From positions 1 to 42,606 of the forward strand of contig JANRIR010000060.1 in the NCBI GenBank assembly GCA_033764725.1: DNA of 42,606 nucleotides, given 5' to 3'. The position numbers were made by a program, and so were the translations under genes. Source of the stretch: RI-43 sp033764725. GTDB lineage: Bacteria; Pseudomonadota; Alphaproteobacteria; Caulobacterales; Aquidulcibacteraceae. Every line of letters begins with the position of its first letter. Within the stretch, counting starts at the first letter, position 1. This document shows positions 30,059 to 39,033 of the stretch, in pieces. The notes beneath the pieces are model-generated. The model was not told the origin of the DNA and did no database searches. It saw nothing but the letters and a program-made list of their open reading frames with translations.

Positions 30059-31302
30059 GCGCGCAAGCCGCGCGGATCGAAGCGGCCTTCCGCGAGCGCT
30101 GCGAGCATCAGGAACGACACTTGCGCGCGCTCCGCGAAGCTGTCGATCAGCGCAAACTCCTCGTCCGAATGCAGCGCGCCGCCGCACGGGCCGAGCGTGT
30201 CGATGGTGGGGCAGCCGGCGGCGGTGAGGTTGTTGCCTTCGCACACCCCGCCGCTGGAGCCGAACTGCAGATCGAGCCCGAGCTGCGCGCCGGCGTCGCG
30301 CGCCCAGGCGATGGCGGCCTCCAGCGCCGGCGACAGCGGTTTCGGCGGGCGCGTGAAGCCGCCATGCAGCGTTGCGGACACGCCGGGACGCGCGGCGGCG
30401 GCGATCGCGGCGGCGATCTCGCGTTCCGCCCAGGCCTGCGCCGACGCATCGGGCGCGCGCACATTGAAGCGCACGACGGCGCGATCGGGCACGACATTGA
30501 CCGGCCCGCCGCCATCGATGGCGCCGATATTCACCGTCACGCCGTCGCGCCGATCATTCAGCGCGTGCAGGCGCAGCGCCGCGTCGGCGGCCGCGACGAC
30601 GGCGCTGGCCCCATCAGCGAAGGCGCGCCCGACATGAGCGGCGCGGCCGTGAAGCGCCAGGGAGAAATTCCCCGAACCCTTGCGCGCGCCGACCAGCGCG
30701 CCGCTGGCGAGCGCGGGCTCATACGTCATCCCGACATGGGCGCGCGCACCGAGCGCGGCGAGCAGCGGCGCGCTGGCGGGCGAGCCGATCTCCTCGTCGG
30801 GGCTCAGCAGGATCGCATAGCCGACATGGCGCGCCTCCGGCAGGCGCTCGAATGCATCGAGTGCGGCGAGCATCACCGACAGGCCGCCCTTCATGTCGGC
30901 GCAGCCCGGACCGTGCAGCGCGCCGTCGGCGCGGCGCTGCGGCGTCTGGAACGGATGGCTGGCGGGAAAGACCGTATCGTAATGGCCAGTCAGCGCGACC
31001 TGGATGGGCGCATCCGGCCGCACCCGCAGCGCGATCGCGTCGCCATGCGGGTCATCGACCAGATCGCCGGCGGCGGTGACGCGGCGGCTCGGCGCAAGCG
31101 GGATGCGCTCCAGCGCGCCAGGCAGCGCGGCGAAGGCGTCGAGCAGCGCATCGCGCATCCGCGCCAGACCGGCCAGCTCCCGCGAGCCGGAATTGATCGC
31201 CGACCAGCGCTCAGTGCGCGCGACCATCGCCTCCTGCGCCTCGACCAGCCGCGCCAGCCCGTCGCGCAGCGCGGGGGATGGTGGAGGTGCGGTGTTCGCC
31301 AT
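30055..31302 (-). CDS. M20-family metallopeptidase in the ast operon (probable N-acylglutamate deacylase)
   Basis: The 415-residue protein has a complete dinuclear zinc site of the M20 family. It includes GHYDTVFP (His, Asp), GPGCADMKGG (bridging Asp), LSPDEEIGS (catalytic and binding Glu), TYEPA (Glu) and ALHSDEEFA (His). The style resembles carboxypeptidase G2 and succinyl-diaminopimelate desuccinylase. It heads the ast operon and overlaps astA by four bases. Because no astE is present and G2-type enzymes release glutamate from N-acyl groups, it may be the N-succinylglutamate desuccinylase that completes the pathway. That is inferred from context. ATG at 31302. Confidence 0.85.
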   Translation of the reverse strand: MANTAPPPSPALRDGLARLVEAQEAMVARTERWSAINSGSRELAGLARMRDALLDAFAALPGALERIPLAPSRRVTAAGDLVDDPHGDAIALRVRPDAPIQVALTGHYDTVFPASHPFQTPQRRADGALHGPGCADMKGGLSVMLAALDAFERLPEARHVGYAILLSPDEEIGSPASAPLLAALGARAHVGMTYEPALASGALVGARKGSGNFSLALHGRAAHVGRAFADGASAVVAAADAALRLHALNDRRDGVTVNIGAIDGGGPVNVVPDRAVVRFNVRAPDASAQAWAEREIAAAIAAAARPGVSATLHGGFTRPPKPLSPALEAAIAWARDAGAQLGLDLQFGSSGGVCEGNNLTAAGCPTIDTLGPCGGALHSDEEFALIDSFAERAQVSFLMLAALAEGRFDPRGLRA

Positions 31303-31374
31303 GGGTTTCCTTTGCGTGAGCCGCCCCGCCCTGTCCAGCGGCGGACGCGGCTGGCGCCCGGCCGCCGCGCGGCC

Positions 31375-31408
31375 AAAAGAAAACGGGCCCGGCCAGAGGC
31401 CGAGCCCG
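31375..31408 (-). terminator. Rho-independent terminator after the OmpA-family gene
   Basis: On the minus strand an 11-bp stem (CGGGCTCGGCC / GGCCGGGCCCG, one G-U pair) is followed by TTTTCTTTT. It lies 30 bases beyond the OmpA stop codon and separates that gene from the ast operon. Confidence 0.85.
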
Positions 31409-31437
31409 CATCCTTGGACTGCGTTAGCCTCGAGCGA

Positions 31438-32520
31438 TCAGCGGAAGCTGATCGTCACGGCCGTACGGCGGTTCAGCGGTTCGCGGACGCCGTCGCGCGT
31501 GGCGCGGGCGAGTTCCGTTTCACCGCGGGCTTGCGTCGTGATCGCGCCGGCGTTCAGGCCGCGCGAGACGAGCGCATCGCGGACCACCGACGCGCGGCGC
31601 TCCGACAGGCCCTGGTTGTAGGTGGGCGAACCCGACGTGTCGGTGTGGCCGACCACGACCGCGCCGGCGACGTTGCACGAGCGGGCGCGGTTGACGGCCG
31701 CGTCGATCGTTTCCAGGGCCGCCTGGTTGAGGTTGGAGCGATCCCACTCGAAGTACACCACGAACTCCGACGTCGGGCACGCCACAGGCGGCGGCGGCGG
31801 AGGCGGAGGCGGAGGCGGCGGGGGAGGCGGCGGCGGAGGCGGCGGGGGCGGCGGCGGAGGCGGCGGCGCCGCGAACTGCCAACGCAGACCGACCGTGGCG
31901 GCCTGATGGGTGTAATCCGCTTCGACCGTGGTCGGCGCCGTGCCGGCGCGGCCGATGAACTCGAGGTTCGGCGCGGAGAAGTAGCGATAGCCGATGTCGA
32001 GCGCGAGACGCTCGCTCACCGCCAGACCGACGCCGACCATGCCTTGGTAGGCCAGCGCGGTGTCGCTGTCGTCGAACGAGACGAACGTCGCCGACGTCGT
32101 CGCGCGGCTGCCCGCATCCGCATCGACGCGGGCGATGCCGACGCCGAGGCCGACATAAGGCTGGAACGCGCCGTCGCGGTTGAAGTCGAGGATGCCGTTC
32201 AGCAGCGCCGACCAGGCATGTGCATTGCCGCCCGGACGGATGCCCGGCGACGGATCGATGTCGTTGAAGCGGTGGCCGAGTTCGCCTTCGAGGCGGAAGC
32301 CCGAGTCGAACGCATAGCCGAGGCCGAGATGCTGCGACCAATCATTGGCCAGGCCGGCGTCGCCGCCGAACACGGACGGCGCGGTGCGGGCCGGCAGGTC
32401 GAGGCTGCCATCCACCGAATAGCCGGCGTCGGCGCGACCGTACCAACCTTCCGTGGCGAACGCCGGGGCCGCCAGCGCGACCGCCGCCAGCGCCGTGGCG
32501 CCCTGAAGAACTCTCTTCAT
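31438..32520 (-). CDS. OmpA-family outer membrane protein with polyproline linker
   Basis: The 360-residue protein has a signal peptide (MKRVLQGATALAAVALAAPAFA) and an eight-strand type barrel region at about 24-215, starting GWYGRADAGYSVDGSLDL and including YVGLGVGIARVDADAG. A linker of 27 consecutive prolines follows at about 218-244, then a C-terminal OmpA domain (VVYFEWDRSNLNQAALETID, VVVGHTDTSGSPTYNQGLSERRASVV) that binds peptidoglycan. It thereby ties the outer membrane to the wall. ATG at 32520 follows GAGGGG. A good terminator lies downstream. The proline tract is encoded by a purine-biased repeat that is probably variable in length. Confidence 0.92.
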   Translation of the reverse strand: MKRVLQGATALAAVALAAPAFATEGWYGRADAGYSVDGSLDLPARTAPSVFGGDAGLANDWSQHLGLGYAFDSGFRLEGELGHRFNDIDPSPGIRPGGNAHAWSALLNGILDFNRDGAFQPYVGLGVGIARVDADAGSRATTSATFVSFDDSDTALAYQGMVGVGLAVSERLALDIGYRYFSAPNLEFIGRAGTAPTTVEADYTHQAATVGLRWQFAAPPPPPPPPPPPPPPPPPPPPPPPPPPPVACPTSEFVVYFEWDRSNLNQAALETIDAAVNRARSCNVAGAVVVGHTDTSGSPTYNQGLSERRASVVRDALVSRGLNAGAITTQARGETELARATRDGVREPLNRRTAVTISFR

Positions 32521-32815
32521 CGATATCCCCTCAGTTAATTTCCAGACGAACGCTTGGAACCCGAGACCTGTTCCGCGCCCGTGCCGGAATTCGACGCGGA
32601 CGGCGCCGCTTCCACCTCGCCATACACCGGCGCCCCGGCTCTGGCGACATGGAAGTGCGCTACCGAACGCCGATGGGCCGCGATTGGCGCGTCTAGGACA
32701 CACTTAACCATGACCGGCGCGCATTGAGCGTTCGTTAACGGCACAAAAAACCCGCTTTGCAGGCCTCGTCAATGCCGGAAACCGCGCCCGGCAAAGAACA
32801 TTCGCCCGCCGCGTG
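32521..32815. other. Intergenic region between the TonB receptor terminator and the OmpA gene
   Basis: There is no convincing gene in these 295 bases. On the minus strand a TTGACG box (32772-32767) and a short CCTGC-AAA-GCGGG hairpin followed by six T (32763-32745) can be seen. The box could be a -35 element for the OmpA gene, but no matching -10 is clear. Confidence 0.35.
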
Positions 32816-32848
32816 AAAAAGGCCGCGCCCTATCCCTAAGGCGCGGCC
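32816..32848 (-). terminator. Rho-independent terminator after the TonB-dependent receptor gene
   Basis: On the minus strand a perfect 9-bp stem GGCCGCGCC/GGCGCGGCC with an 11-base loop is followed by TTTTT. It begins 37 bases beyond the receptor stop codon. Confidence 0.85.
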
Positions 32849-32884
32849 CAGATTGCACTTTTGTTACGTTCAAGACCGGCGCAA

Positions 32885-35467
32885 TCACCAGCTCAGCGAC
32901 ACCCGGCCATAGAGGTAGCGGCCGTTGAAGCCGAAGGGCGAATAGCTCGAATAGGGTTGCGTGCCCGACGTGTTGATCGAGGGCGGCGTGCCGTCTGGAT
33001 ACTCGTCGAACAGGTTCTCCACGCCGAACGCCAGGCCGACATGGTCGCCGATGTCGTAGCGCCCTTCGACGTCCCACAGCGTCTTTTGGCCAAGGAAGAC
33101 GTCGCCCGACGGGGTCGTCGCCGGCGACACCACCGCGCCGTAATAGGTGGCGCGGACGGTGGCGCCGAGCGGGCCGTAATCCCAATCGGTCGAGAACGCG
33201 ACCTTCTCCTTCGGCTGACCATCCTCCAGCGCGATCTGCTGGATGCGGCCGAACAGGGTCGGCGCCGGGACGCCCACGGGCAGGATGCCGGCCGGCTGGG
33301 TCGGGAGCGCGGTGATCACCGTCTGGTTGAAATTGGCCGAGGCGGTGAACACGAAATCGCCGATCGAGTCGGAGTTCCAGCGATACGACCCGACGAGGTC
33401 GAGGCCGAGGGTTTCGGTGTCGACGCCGTTGATGAAGAAGCGCGCCGCATCCGCGTTCGGGTTGGCCGCCTGCACGATCGCGCGCAACGCCGCGTCCGTC
33501 GCCGTCGACCCGGCGCCGAGATTTTCCGACAGCACGATGCGGTCTTCGATCTCGATGAAATAGGCGTCGGCGGTGAACGAGAAGCCGCCCGCCCGCGTCA
33601 CCACGCCGAGCGAGAAGTTCGTCGATTCTTCGGCTTCCAGCGGCTGGCCGCCGAGCGACCGCGCCACCGCAGAGGTCGCCGGCGTGTGCAGCACCTGCAA
33701 CGGCGTCAAGCCGGCGGTGCCGCCGAGATTGACGAAATTCGTCGCCACCGAGCCGAAGAAGCTCTGCTGCAGCGAGGGCGCGCGGAAGCCGGTGGAGGCG
33801 GCGCCCCGCACCGCGAAGCTGTCGGTGAAGTCGTAGCGCGCCGCGACCTTGCCGGTCACGTTCGAGCCGAAATCGGAATAATCCTCGGCCCGCACCGCGC
33901 CGCTGACCGAAAGCGCGTCGGTGAGGTTCACTTCGAGATCGACGTAAGCGCCGACGGCGGTGCGGTCTTCGTCGACTTCGTTGGACGGCTGGAAGCCTGG
34001 GAACACCTGCGCGCCCGGGACGGCGGGGCGGCCGGTTTCAACGCGGTAGCCGCCGTCGCGATAGGAATCCGGTTCGCCGGCTTCAAGCTGATAGGTCTCT
34101 TGGCGCGCCTCGATGCCGGCCGCGACGTTCAGCGGCGACGCGAGGCCGACGTCGAACCCGCGCACGGCCGAGAGGTTCGCGACCAATTGGTCGTATTCAA
34201 GCGCGCCCGCGTAGAAGCTGGTCTTGCTCGTCGGGCCGAGAGTGACGTTGATCGAGTTTTCGACGCCGAACTCGAAGCGGTTGTTGCCGTAGACGAGGCT
34301 GGCGTCGACGTCCCAGCCCGCGACATCGAAGCGCGCGCCGCCGCCCGCAGCCAAGTCGTCGATCGTCGGCGTGATCAGCGGCAGGAAGCCGTTGGGATAG
34401 ACGGAGAGAATGTTCTGGCTCGCCGCCGGCGCGCCGCCGGTCGCGAACGGCAGCGCCGCCTGGATCGGCCGGCGGAAGAAGCCGCCCGACGAGCTATCGC
34501 GCGTCTGATAGCTGGCCCAGCCATAGAGCTCGACCGCGCCGACATCGAGGCCGGCGTTCACGAAGCCGGTATATTCTTCGATCTCTGGATCGCCGAAGGC
34601 GCCGTTGATGCGCTCGATCGTCTGCTCGCGCGGATCGTAGGCGCCGCTGACGAGCGGATATTGCTGGCGCGCATCGGCGCCGGAGCGGATCGTGCGGCCC
34701 TGGTCCTTGTATTGCGCAGACAGCGTCACGAAGCCGTTGTCGCCGAGCGGCAGGCCGATCCAGCCCGACACGGTGGTGGTTTCGCCGTCCTCGACGTCGC
34801 GGCGGATGTCGTCGGCGGCGATGGTCCAGTTCGGCGTGGGATAGCCCGCGAGCGCGGCGGACGGCGCGGCGGCCGGCGCCTCGACGGTGCTGTTGCGCTG
34901 GCCGTAGGTCACCGTAATGCCGCCGCCGGAATCCGCTTCACGCAGGCGCACATTGAGCACTCCGGCGATCGCGTCGGAGCCGTATTGCGCCGAGGCGCCG
35001 TCGCGCAGCACTTCGATGGTGCCGATGGCGGCTGTGGGGATCGTGTTCAGATCCACCGCGGCGGCGCCGCGCCCGACCGAGTTGTTGACATTGACCAGCG
35101 CCGAGGCGTGGCGGCGCTTGGAATTGACGAGCACCAGCGCCTGATCCGGCGCGAGGCCGCGCAGGGTGGCGGGACGAAGGCTGTCGGTGCCGTCGGTGAT
35201 GGCGGGGCGCGGGAAATTGAACGACGGCAGCGCGACCGACAGCGCCTGGTTCAATTCCGTGGTGCCGCCTTGCGACAGGGCTTGGCTCGAGATCACATCG
35301 ACCGGCGCGATCGTGTCGAGGCGCGAGCGGCCTTGCACGCGCGTGCCGGTGACGATGATCTCCTCGCCCGAGTCCGCGCTCGTCTCTTGCGCGAGCGCGA
35401 GTTCAGGCGCGGCGAGGGCGCCGAGCGCGCTCACGCCGAGCAGGAAAGCCTTCGTCGATTTCGTCAT
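32885..35467 (-). CDS. TonB-dependent outer membrane receptor
   Basis: The 860-residue protein has a signal peptide (MTKSTKAFLLGVSALGALAAPELALA), a TonB-box-like EEIIVTGTRV at about 35-44, a plug domain (VDVISSQALSQGGTTELNQAL...LRGLAPDQALVLVNSKRRH, with IEVLRDGASAQYGSDAIAGV), and a long beta-barrel ending in LYGRVSLSW. It moves a ligand across the outer membrane with energy from TonB-ExbBD. Substrate identity is not visible; plug and barrel style are of the group common in oligotrophic alphaproteobacteria. The aromatic C-terminus for BAM recognition is present. ATG at 35467. Confidence 0.95.
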   Translation of the reverse strand: MTKSTKAFLLGVSALGALAAPELALAQETSADSGEEIIVTGTRVQGRSRLDTIAPVDVISSQALSQGGTTELNQALSVALPSFNFPRPAITDGTDSLRPATLRGLAPDQALVLVNSKRRHASALVNVNNSVGRGAAAVDLNTIPTAAIGTIEVLRDGASAQYGSDAIAGVLNVRLREADSGGGITVTYGQRNSTVEAPAAAPSAALAGYPTPNWTIAADDIRRDVEDGETTTVSGWIGLPLGDNGFVTLSAQYKDQGRTIRSGADARQQYPLVSGAYDPREQTIERINGAFGDPEIEEYTGFVNAGLDVGAVELYGWASYQTRDSSSGGFFRRPIQAALPFATGGAPAASQNILSVYPNGFLPLITPTIDDLAAGGGARFDVAGWDVDASLVYGNNRFEFGVENSINVTLGPTSKTSFYAGALEYDQLVANLSAVRGFDVGLASPLNVAAGIEARQETYQLEAGEPDSYRDGGYRVETGRPAVPGAQVFPGFQPSNEVDEDRTAVGAYVDLEVNLTDALSVSGAVRAEDYSDFGSNVTGKVAARYDFTDSFAVRGAASTGFRAPSLQQSFFGSVATNFVNLGGTAGLTPLQVLHTPATSAVARSLGGQPLEAEESTNFSLGVVTRAGGFSFTADAYFIEIEDRIVLSENLGAGSTATDAALRAIVQAANPNADAARFFINGVDTETLGLDLVGSYRWNSDSIGDFVFTASANFNQTVITALPTQPAGILPVGVPAPTLFGRIQQIALEDGQPKEKVAFSTDWDYGPLGATVRATYYGAVVSPATTPSGDVFLGQKTLWDVEGRYDIGDHVGLAFGVENLFDEYPDGTPPSINTSGTQPYSSYSPFGFNGRYLYGRVSLSW

Positions 35468-35698
35468 GGGGTCCCGCCTCGCTGCAGAATCAATTCGTGA
35501 TTGCGTTCGATCCTAACCGCGTCGATCGGACGGGAGGATACGTTTTGGTCACTTGGGCCCTGCTTTCGTCCAGGGAAAGCCTTGATAAACTCTAAATCGG
35601 TTAAGTGTTGCGAAGCTGTCACGCCGCGAGCGCGGGCGCTGTCCGCGCGCTTTGTTTTTCGGCGCCGCGCGATTCTATACGTTGGGGCGAACCTGCAT

Positions 35699-35812
35699 CG
35701 CCCCCTTCGACCGGCTACGCCGGCCACTTCCCCCGCAAGCGGGGGAAGAAAGAGGCGCCGCTTTGCTCCCCCGCATGCGGGGGAGCTGGCCGCGAAGCGG
35801 GCTGAGGGGGCG
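35699..35812. repeat. Inverted-pair palindromic repeat H (class 3, GCTCCCCCGC type)
   Basis: The layout resembles the class 1 elements but the sequence differs. It contains an outer CGCCCCCTT / TGAGGGGGCG end pair and an inner hairpin CCGGC-TAC-GCCGG. Two strong hairpins, CTTCCCCCGC-AA-GCGGGGGAAG (35727-35748) and GCTCCCCCGC-AT-GCGGGGGAGC (35765-35786), follow, then GCCGC-GAA-GCGGG. The rest of the 361-base gap (35468-35698) must hold the promoter of the TonB receptor; it contains AT-rich stretches at about 35581-35610 but no certain element. Confidence 0.75.
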
Positions 35813-35828
35813 CGCGTCTGCCGCGGCC

Positions 35829-36986
35829 CTATAGCGTCGCGTCGTCCGTCGGCAGGCCGAACAGGATTCGCCCAGCGAGTTCATAGACCTGCGCCGACGT
35901 CATCATATGCTGCGTGGCGACATGTGCGTCGCGGAAGCGGCGCTGCAGCGGGCTGTCGAGAAAGACGCTGTCGCCGCCGGCCAGATCGTAGCAGACGCGC
36001 ACGGCTTCGGCGCTGACGCGCACGAGATGGGTCGCCGCGAGGCGTAAATCGGCGCGCAGCGTCTGCGACAAGCCGTCGCCGCGCTCCGCCGAGGCCCAGG
36101 CGCGGTCCACCGCCTCCAGGAGAAACGCGCGCGCGCCGCGCTGGGCCGCCTCGGCTTGCGCCAGCGCAGCTTGCGCTGCGCCGCGCTCGGCCAGCGTGCG
36201 CTTGCCGCCGCCGGGCTTCTTGGCCTGCGCCAGCGCGACGAAATCGGCGAGCGCCGCGCGCGCATTGCCCGACGCCACCGCCGCGATCCCGAGCGCCAGC
36301 AGACCGAACGCCGGAAACGCATAGAGCGCGCCCTCTTCGACCGGCTTGTCGACGATCAGCGACACCGAGTGCGCGACCGGCGCGCGCACGCCCGCAACGC
36401 GCATGTCGCCGCTGCCGGTGCCCTTCAGGCCGGCCACGCGCCAGGTGTCGATGAGTTCGACTTCGTCGCGCGGGAACAGGATCATGCGATGATTGGGCGC
36501 CCCGCTCGGCAGCGTGAGCATCGCGCCGTTCTCGATGATCAGGCAGCCGCCGCCGAGCCAGGCGCAATTTTGCGATCCGCTCGCCCATTTCCAACGCCCG
36601 GTGACGACATATTCGCCGCCTTCGCGCACCGCCTTGCCCATCGGCGCGAACACGCCGCCGGTGATCAGCCGCGGGTCGGCGTAGATTTCGCGCGCGACCG
36701 CCGGCTCGAGATAGGCGCTGACGAGACCGGTCGTGGCGGCGATCATCGCGCACCAGCCGACGGATGCATCCGCCGCCGCGACCGTCTCGAGCGTTTCGAT
36801 GATGGCGCGGGGATGAAGCTCCGAACCGCCGAGGCTCTTGGGCACAATGAGCCGGAAGAGGCCCGCGCGCGCCATCTCGTCGGCGAGATCGGCGGGCAGG
36901 CGGCGCGCCTCCTCAATCTCGTCGGCGCGCGCCGCGATCGCCGGCGCAAGACGCTGCGCCTCGCGCAGAGGATCGAGCGCGATCAC
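35829..36986 (-). CDS. Acyl-CoA dehydrogenase-like flavoprotein, ACAD_2/monooxygenase type
   Basis: The 385-residue protein begins PLREAQRLAPAIAARADEIEEARRLPADLADEMARAGLF and has KSLGGSELHPRAIIETLETVAAADASVGWC, GGVFAPMGKAVREGGEYVVTGRWKWASG and a C-terminal helical domain. This is closest to the HsaA / DszC-like class of flavin monooxygenases with an ACAD fold (Acyl-CoA_dh_2), rather than to a beta-oxidation dehydrogenase. It may therefore hydroxylate rather than dehydrogenate. The GTG start at 36986 is fixed by the four-base overlap with the previous stop (GTGA). It is the last gene of the operon 40064-35829. Confidence 0.85.
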   Translation of the reverse strand: MIALDPLREAQRLAPAIAARADEIEEARRLPADLADEMARAGLFRLIVPKSLGGSELHPRAIIETLETVAAADASVGWCAMIAATTGLVSAYLEPAVAREIYADPRLITGGVFAPMGKAVREGGEYVVTGRWKWASGSQNCAWLGGGCLIIENGAMLTLPSGAPNHRMILFPRDEVELIDTWRVAGLKGTGSGDMRVAGVRAPVAHSVSLIVDKPVEEGALYAFPAFGLLALGIAAVASGNARAALADFVALAQAKKPGGGKRTLAERGAAQAALAQAEAAQRGARAFLLEAVDRAWASAERGDGLSQTLRADLRLAATHLVRVSAEAVRVCYDLAGGDSVFLDSPLQRRFRDAHVATQHMMTSAQVYELAGRILFGLPTDDATL

Positions 36987-38149
36987 GACGGCAGCTTCCA
37001 CAGGGATGCGAGATTGTTCTTCTGCATGTCGGAAGACCCTCCCACGATCGGCATGCCCAACAGATCGCGCACGCAGCGTTCGATGTCGTAGGCGTCCGAC
37101 AAGGCATAGGCGCCAATGACCTGCTGACACGCAAGCGCGATCTCCACGCCGGTATCGCAGACGAACAGTTTCGCCATCGACGTTTCGATCGCGCAAGGCC
37201 GGCCTTCCTGGGCAAGCCAGGCGGCGTGATAAAGCATGTGGCGGCAGGCCTCGAGCTTGGTGCGCGCGGCGACGAGCTTGTGGCGCACGGCCTGGTGCGC
37301 GGCGATCGGTTTGCCGAACTGCACGCGCTCCTGCGCATAGGCCCAGGCCTCCTCCACTGCGACCTGGGCGATGCCGAAGGCGGCGGCGGCGACTTCGAGC
37401 TTCTCCACATCGAGCGCGCGGCCGGCGAGCATGCGCCAGCCCTGGCTCCACATCTCCGGCCCGCCGACGATATGATCCTCCGGCACGCGCACATCGTCGA
37501 AATAGACGTCCGATGACAGCGTGTAGCGCAGGTTCACATGCTCGATGGGCGTCATCGTGAGGCCGGGCGCATCGCGCGGGATCAGCACGAAGGAAAGGTT
37601 CTTGTAGCGCGGCGCGTCGGCGTCGCTGTTGACGAGGCAATAGATATAGTCGGCAAAATCCGCGCCCGTGCACCAGCGCTTGGCGCCGTTGATGATCACT
37701 TGGCCGTTCTCGCGGCGCGCGCGCGTCTTCACGCTGGCGAGATCGCCGCCGACGTCGGGCTCCGAGAGGCCATAGGCGAAGATCAGATCGCCCTTCGCCA
37801 GCGCCGGCAGGAATTTTCGTTTCTGCCGCTCAGAACCATTTTCCGAAAGATTCATCCCGCCATAAAAGGCGCATTGGATATAGGGTCCGATCAGCGCGCT
37901 GCCGGCCCGCGACAATTCCTCGATCACCGCGACGGCAGCGACAATGTCCTGGCCGGCCCCGCCATAGTGTTCCGGGACCGTAAGCCCCATGAGGCCCATA
38001 TCGGCGAGCGCACGATAGAGATCGGCGGGATGGGTGTGGTTCTTGTCCCATTCGCGGCGCTTCTCGCGCGGGGCCTTCTCCTGCACGAAACGGCGCAGCT
38101 GCCGGCGCAGCTCGACAATGTGGGAGGGTTCGTCGGTGAAGGCGGTCAT
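36983..38149 (-). CDS. Acyl-CoA dehydrogenase
   Basis: The 388-residue protein has an N-terminal helical domain (HIVELRRQLRRFVQEKAPREK), a middle domain with the FAD/substrate stretch FAYGLSEPDVGGDLASVKTRA and GAKRWCTGADFADY, and a C-terminal helical domain with YAQERVQFGKPIAAHQAVRHKL. It should oxidise an acyl-CoA at C2-C3 and pass electrons to ETF. The chain-length specificity is unknown. ATG 38149 is chosen over an upstream TTG (38185) because it gives the family-typical lead; no strong Shine-Dalgarno is seen. It is 86 bases downstream of the crotonase gene. Confidence 0.9.
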   Translation of the reverse strand: MTAFTDEPSHIVELRRQLRRFVQEKAPREKRREWDKNHTHPADLYRALADMGLMGLTVPEHYGGAGQDIVAAVAVIEELSRAGSALIGPYIQCAFYGGMNLSENGSERQKRKFLPALAKGDLIFAYGLSEPDVGGDLASVKTRARRENGQVIINGAKRWCTGADFADYIYCLVNSDADAPRYKNLSFVLIPRDAPGLTMTPIEHVNLRYTLSSDVYFDDVRVPEDHIVGGPEMWSQGWRMLAGRALDVEKLEVAAAAFGIAQVAVEEAWAYAQERVQFGKPIAAHQAVRHKLVAARTKLEACRHMLYHAAWLAQEGRPCAIETSMAKLFVCDTGVEIALACQQVIGAYALSDAYDIERCVRDLLGMPIVGGSSDMQKNNLASLWKLPS

Positions 38150-38235
38150 GGCGTTAACAATCTCAGCGCGGGACAATACATACAATTGCGTCCCACTTCA
38201 CGGGTCAGAAGCAGTGCGCTGCGGGCGGTCAAGGA

Positions 38236-39033
38236 TCACTCTCCTGTCAAGTCCGCCGGGCGCTTCTCCAGAAACGCCGCCACCGCCTCGGCGCGATCCT
38301 TCATGGAATTGGAAAGAATTTCATACGCCAGCGCCGCATCGCTCAATTCCGCGGCCAGCTTGCGCAGTGGGATATTGGCGACCGTCTTGGTCCAGCGCAC
38401 GGCCCATTTCGGATTGGCCAGGATGGCCGCCGCGATCTCGGCGACTTTCGCGTCGAGATCGGCCGCCGGGACGGCATAATTGATCAGCCCCATTTCGGCC
38501 GCGCGCGGCGCCTTCAGCATCGCGCCGGTCATCAGCAATTCTTTCGCGCGCGCGAAGCCGATCAGCTGCGGCCAGATCACCGCCCCGCCGTCGCCGGCCA
38601 CCAGCCCCACCTTCACGTGCGGATCGCCGATGACGGCATGATCGGCCGCGATGATCACGTCGCACAGAAGCGCGACGGTGGCGCCAAGCCCGGCGGCGGC
38701 GCCGTTCAAACGGCAGAGGATCGGCTTCTCCAGATCGAGCAGCGAGGTCACGATGCGCTTGGCGTGCGGCGCAATGGCGCGAAAGCGCGCGGGATCGTCG
38801 ATCTGCTCCTTGAACCAGGCCGCATCGCCGCCGGCGCAAAACGCCTTGCCGGCGCCGGTGAGGATGACGAGGTCGCTGTCGGGATCGTCCTGAGCATCGA
38901 GAAAAACGCGCGCGAGATCCTCGTGCATCGCCTCATCGACCGCATTGACGGGATTGGCGCCGGTCAGCGTCAAGGTGAGAACACGGCCCTCGCGCGAAAA
39001 CGCGATGCGCCGATAGCCTTGGAAATCCTTCAT
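38236..39033 (-). CDS. Enoyl-CoA hydratase-family protein lacking the usual catalytic glutamates
   Basis: The 265-residue protein has the crotonase oxyanion loop AFCAGGDAAWFKEQ and GAAAGLGATVALLCDVIIAADHAVIGDPHVKVGLVAGDGGAVIWP. At the two catalytic Glu positions (the second in ALACD-type GGGFE and QPE motifs) it has Ala/Thr and Asp-Pro-His. It probably retains CoA-thioester binding but may catalyse another reaction of the family. ATG 39033 is chosen because GGAGG lies seven bases upstream and it overlaps the reductase stop by four bases. It belongs to a likely operon with both acyl-CoA dehydrogenases. Confidence 0.88.
   Translation of the reverse strand: MKDFQGYRRIAFSREGRVLTLTLTGANPVNAVDEAMHEDLARVFLDAQDDPDSDLVILTGAGKAFCAGGDAAWFKEQIDDPARFRAIAPHAKRIVTSLLDLEKPILCRLNGAAAGLGATVALLCDVIIAADHAVIGDPHVKVGLVAGDGGAVIWPQLIGFARAKELLMTGAMLKAPRAAEMGLINYAVPAADLDAKVAEIAAAILANPKWAVRWTKTVANIPLRKLAAELSDAALAYEILSNSMKDRAEAVAAFLEKRPADLTGE

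Noticed and set aside
27851..30637. Plus-strand open frame of about 930 residues opposite astA/astD
   Set aside because: It has Ser/Arg/Ala low complexity with no motif, while the opposite strand has complete overlapping ast genes.
32861..35500. Long plus-strand open frame opposite the TonB receptor gene (about 880 residues)
   Set aside because: It is a codon-bias shadow: Arg/Ala/Glu/Val-rich without domains, while the minus strand has a full-length receptor with signal peptide, plug and barrel.
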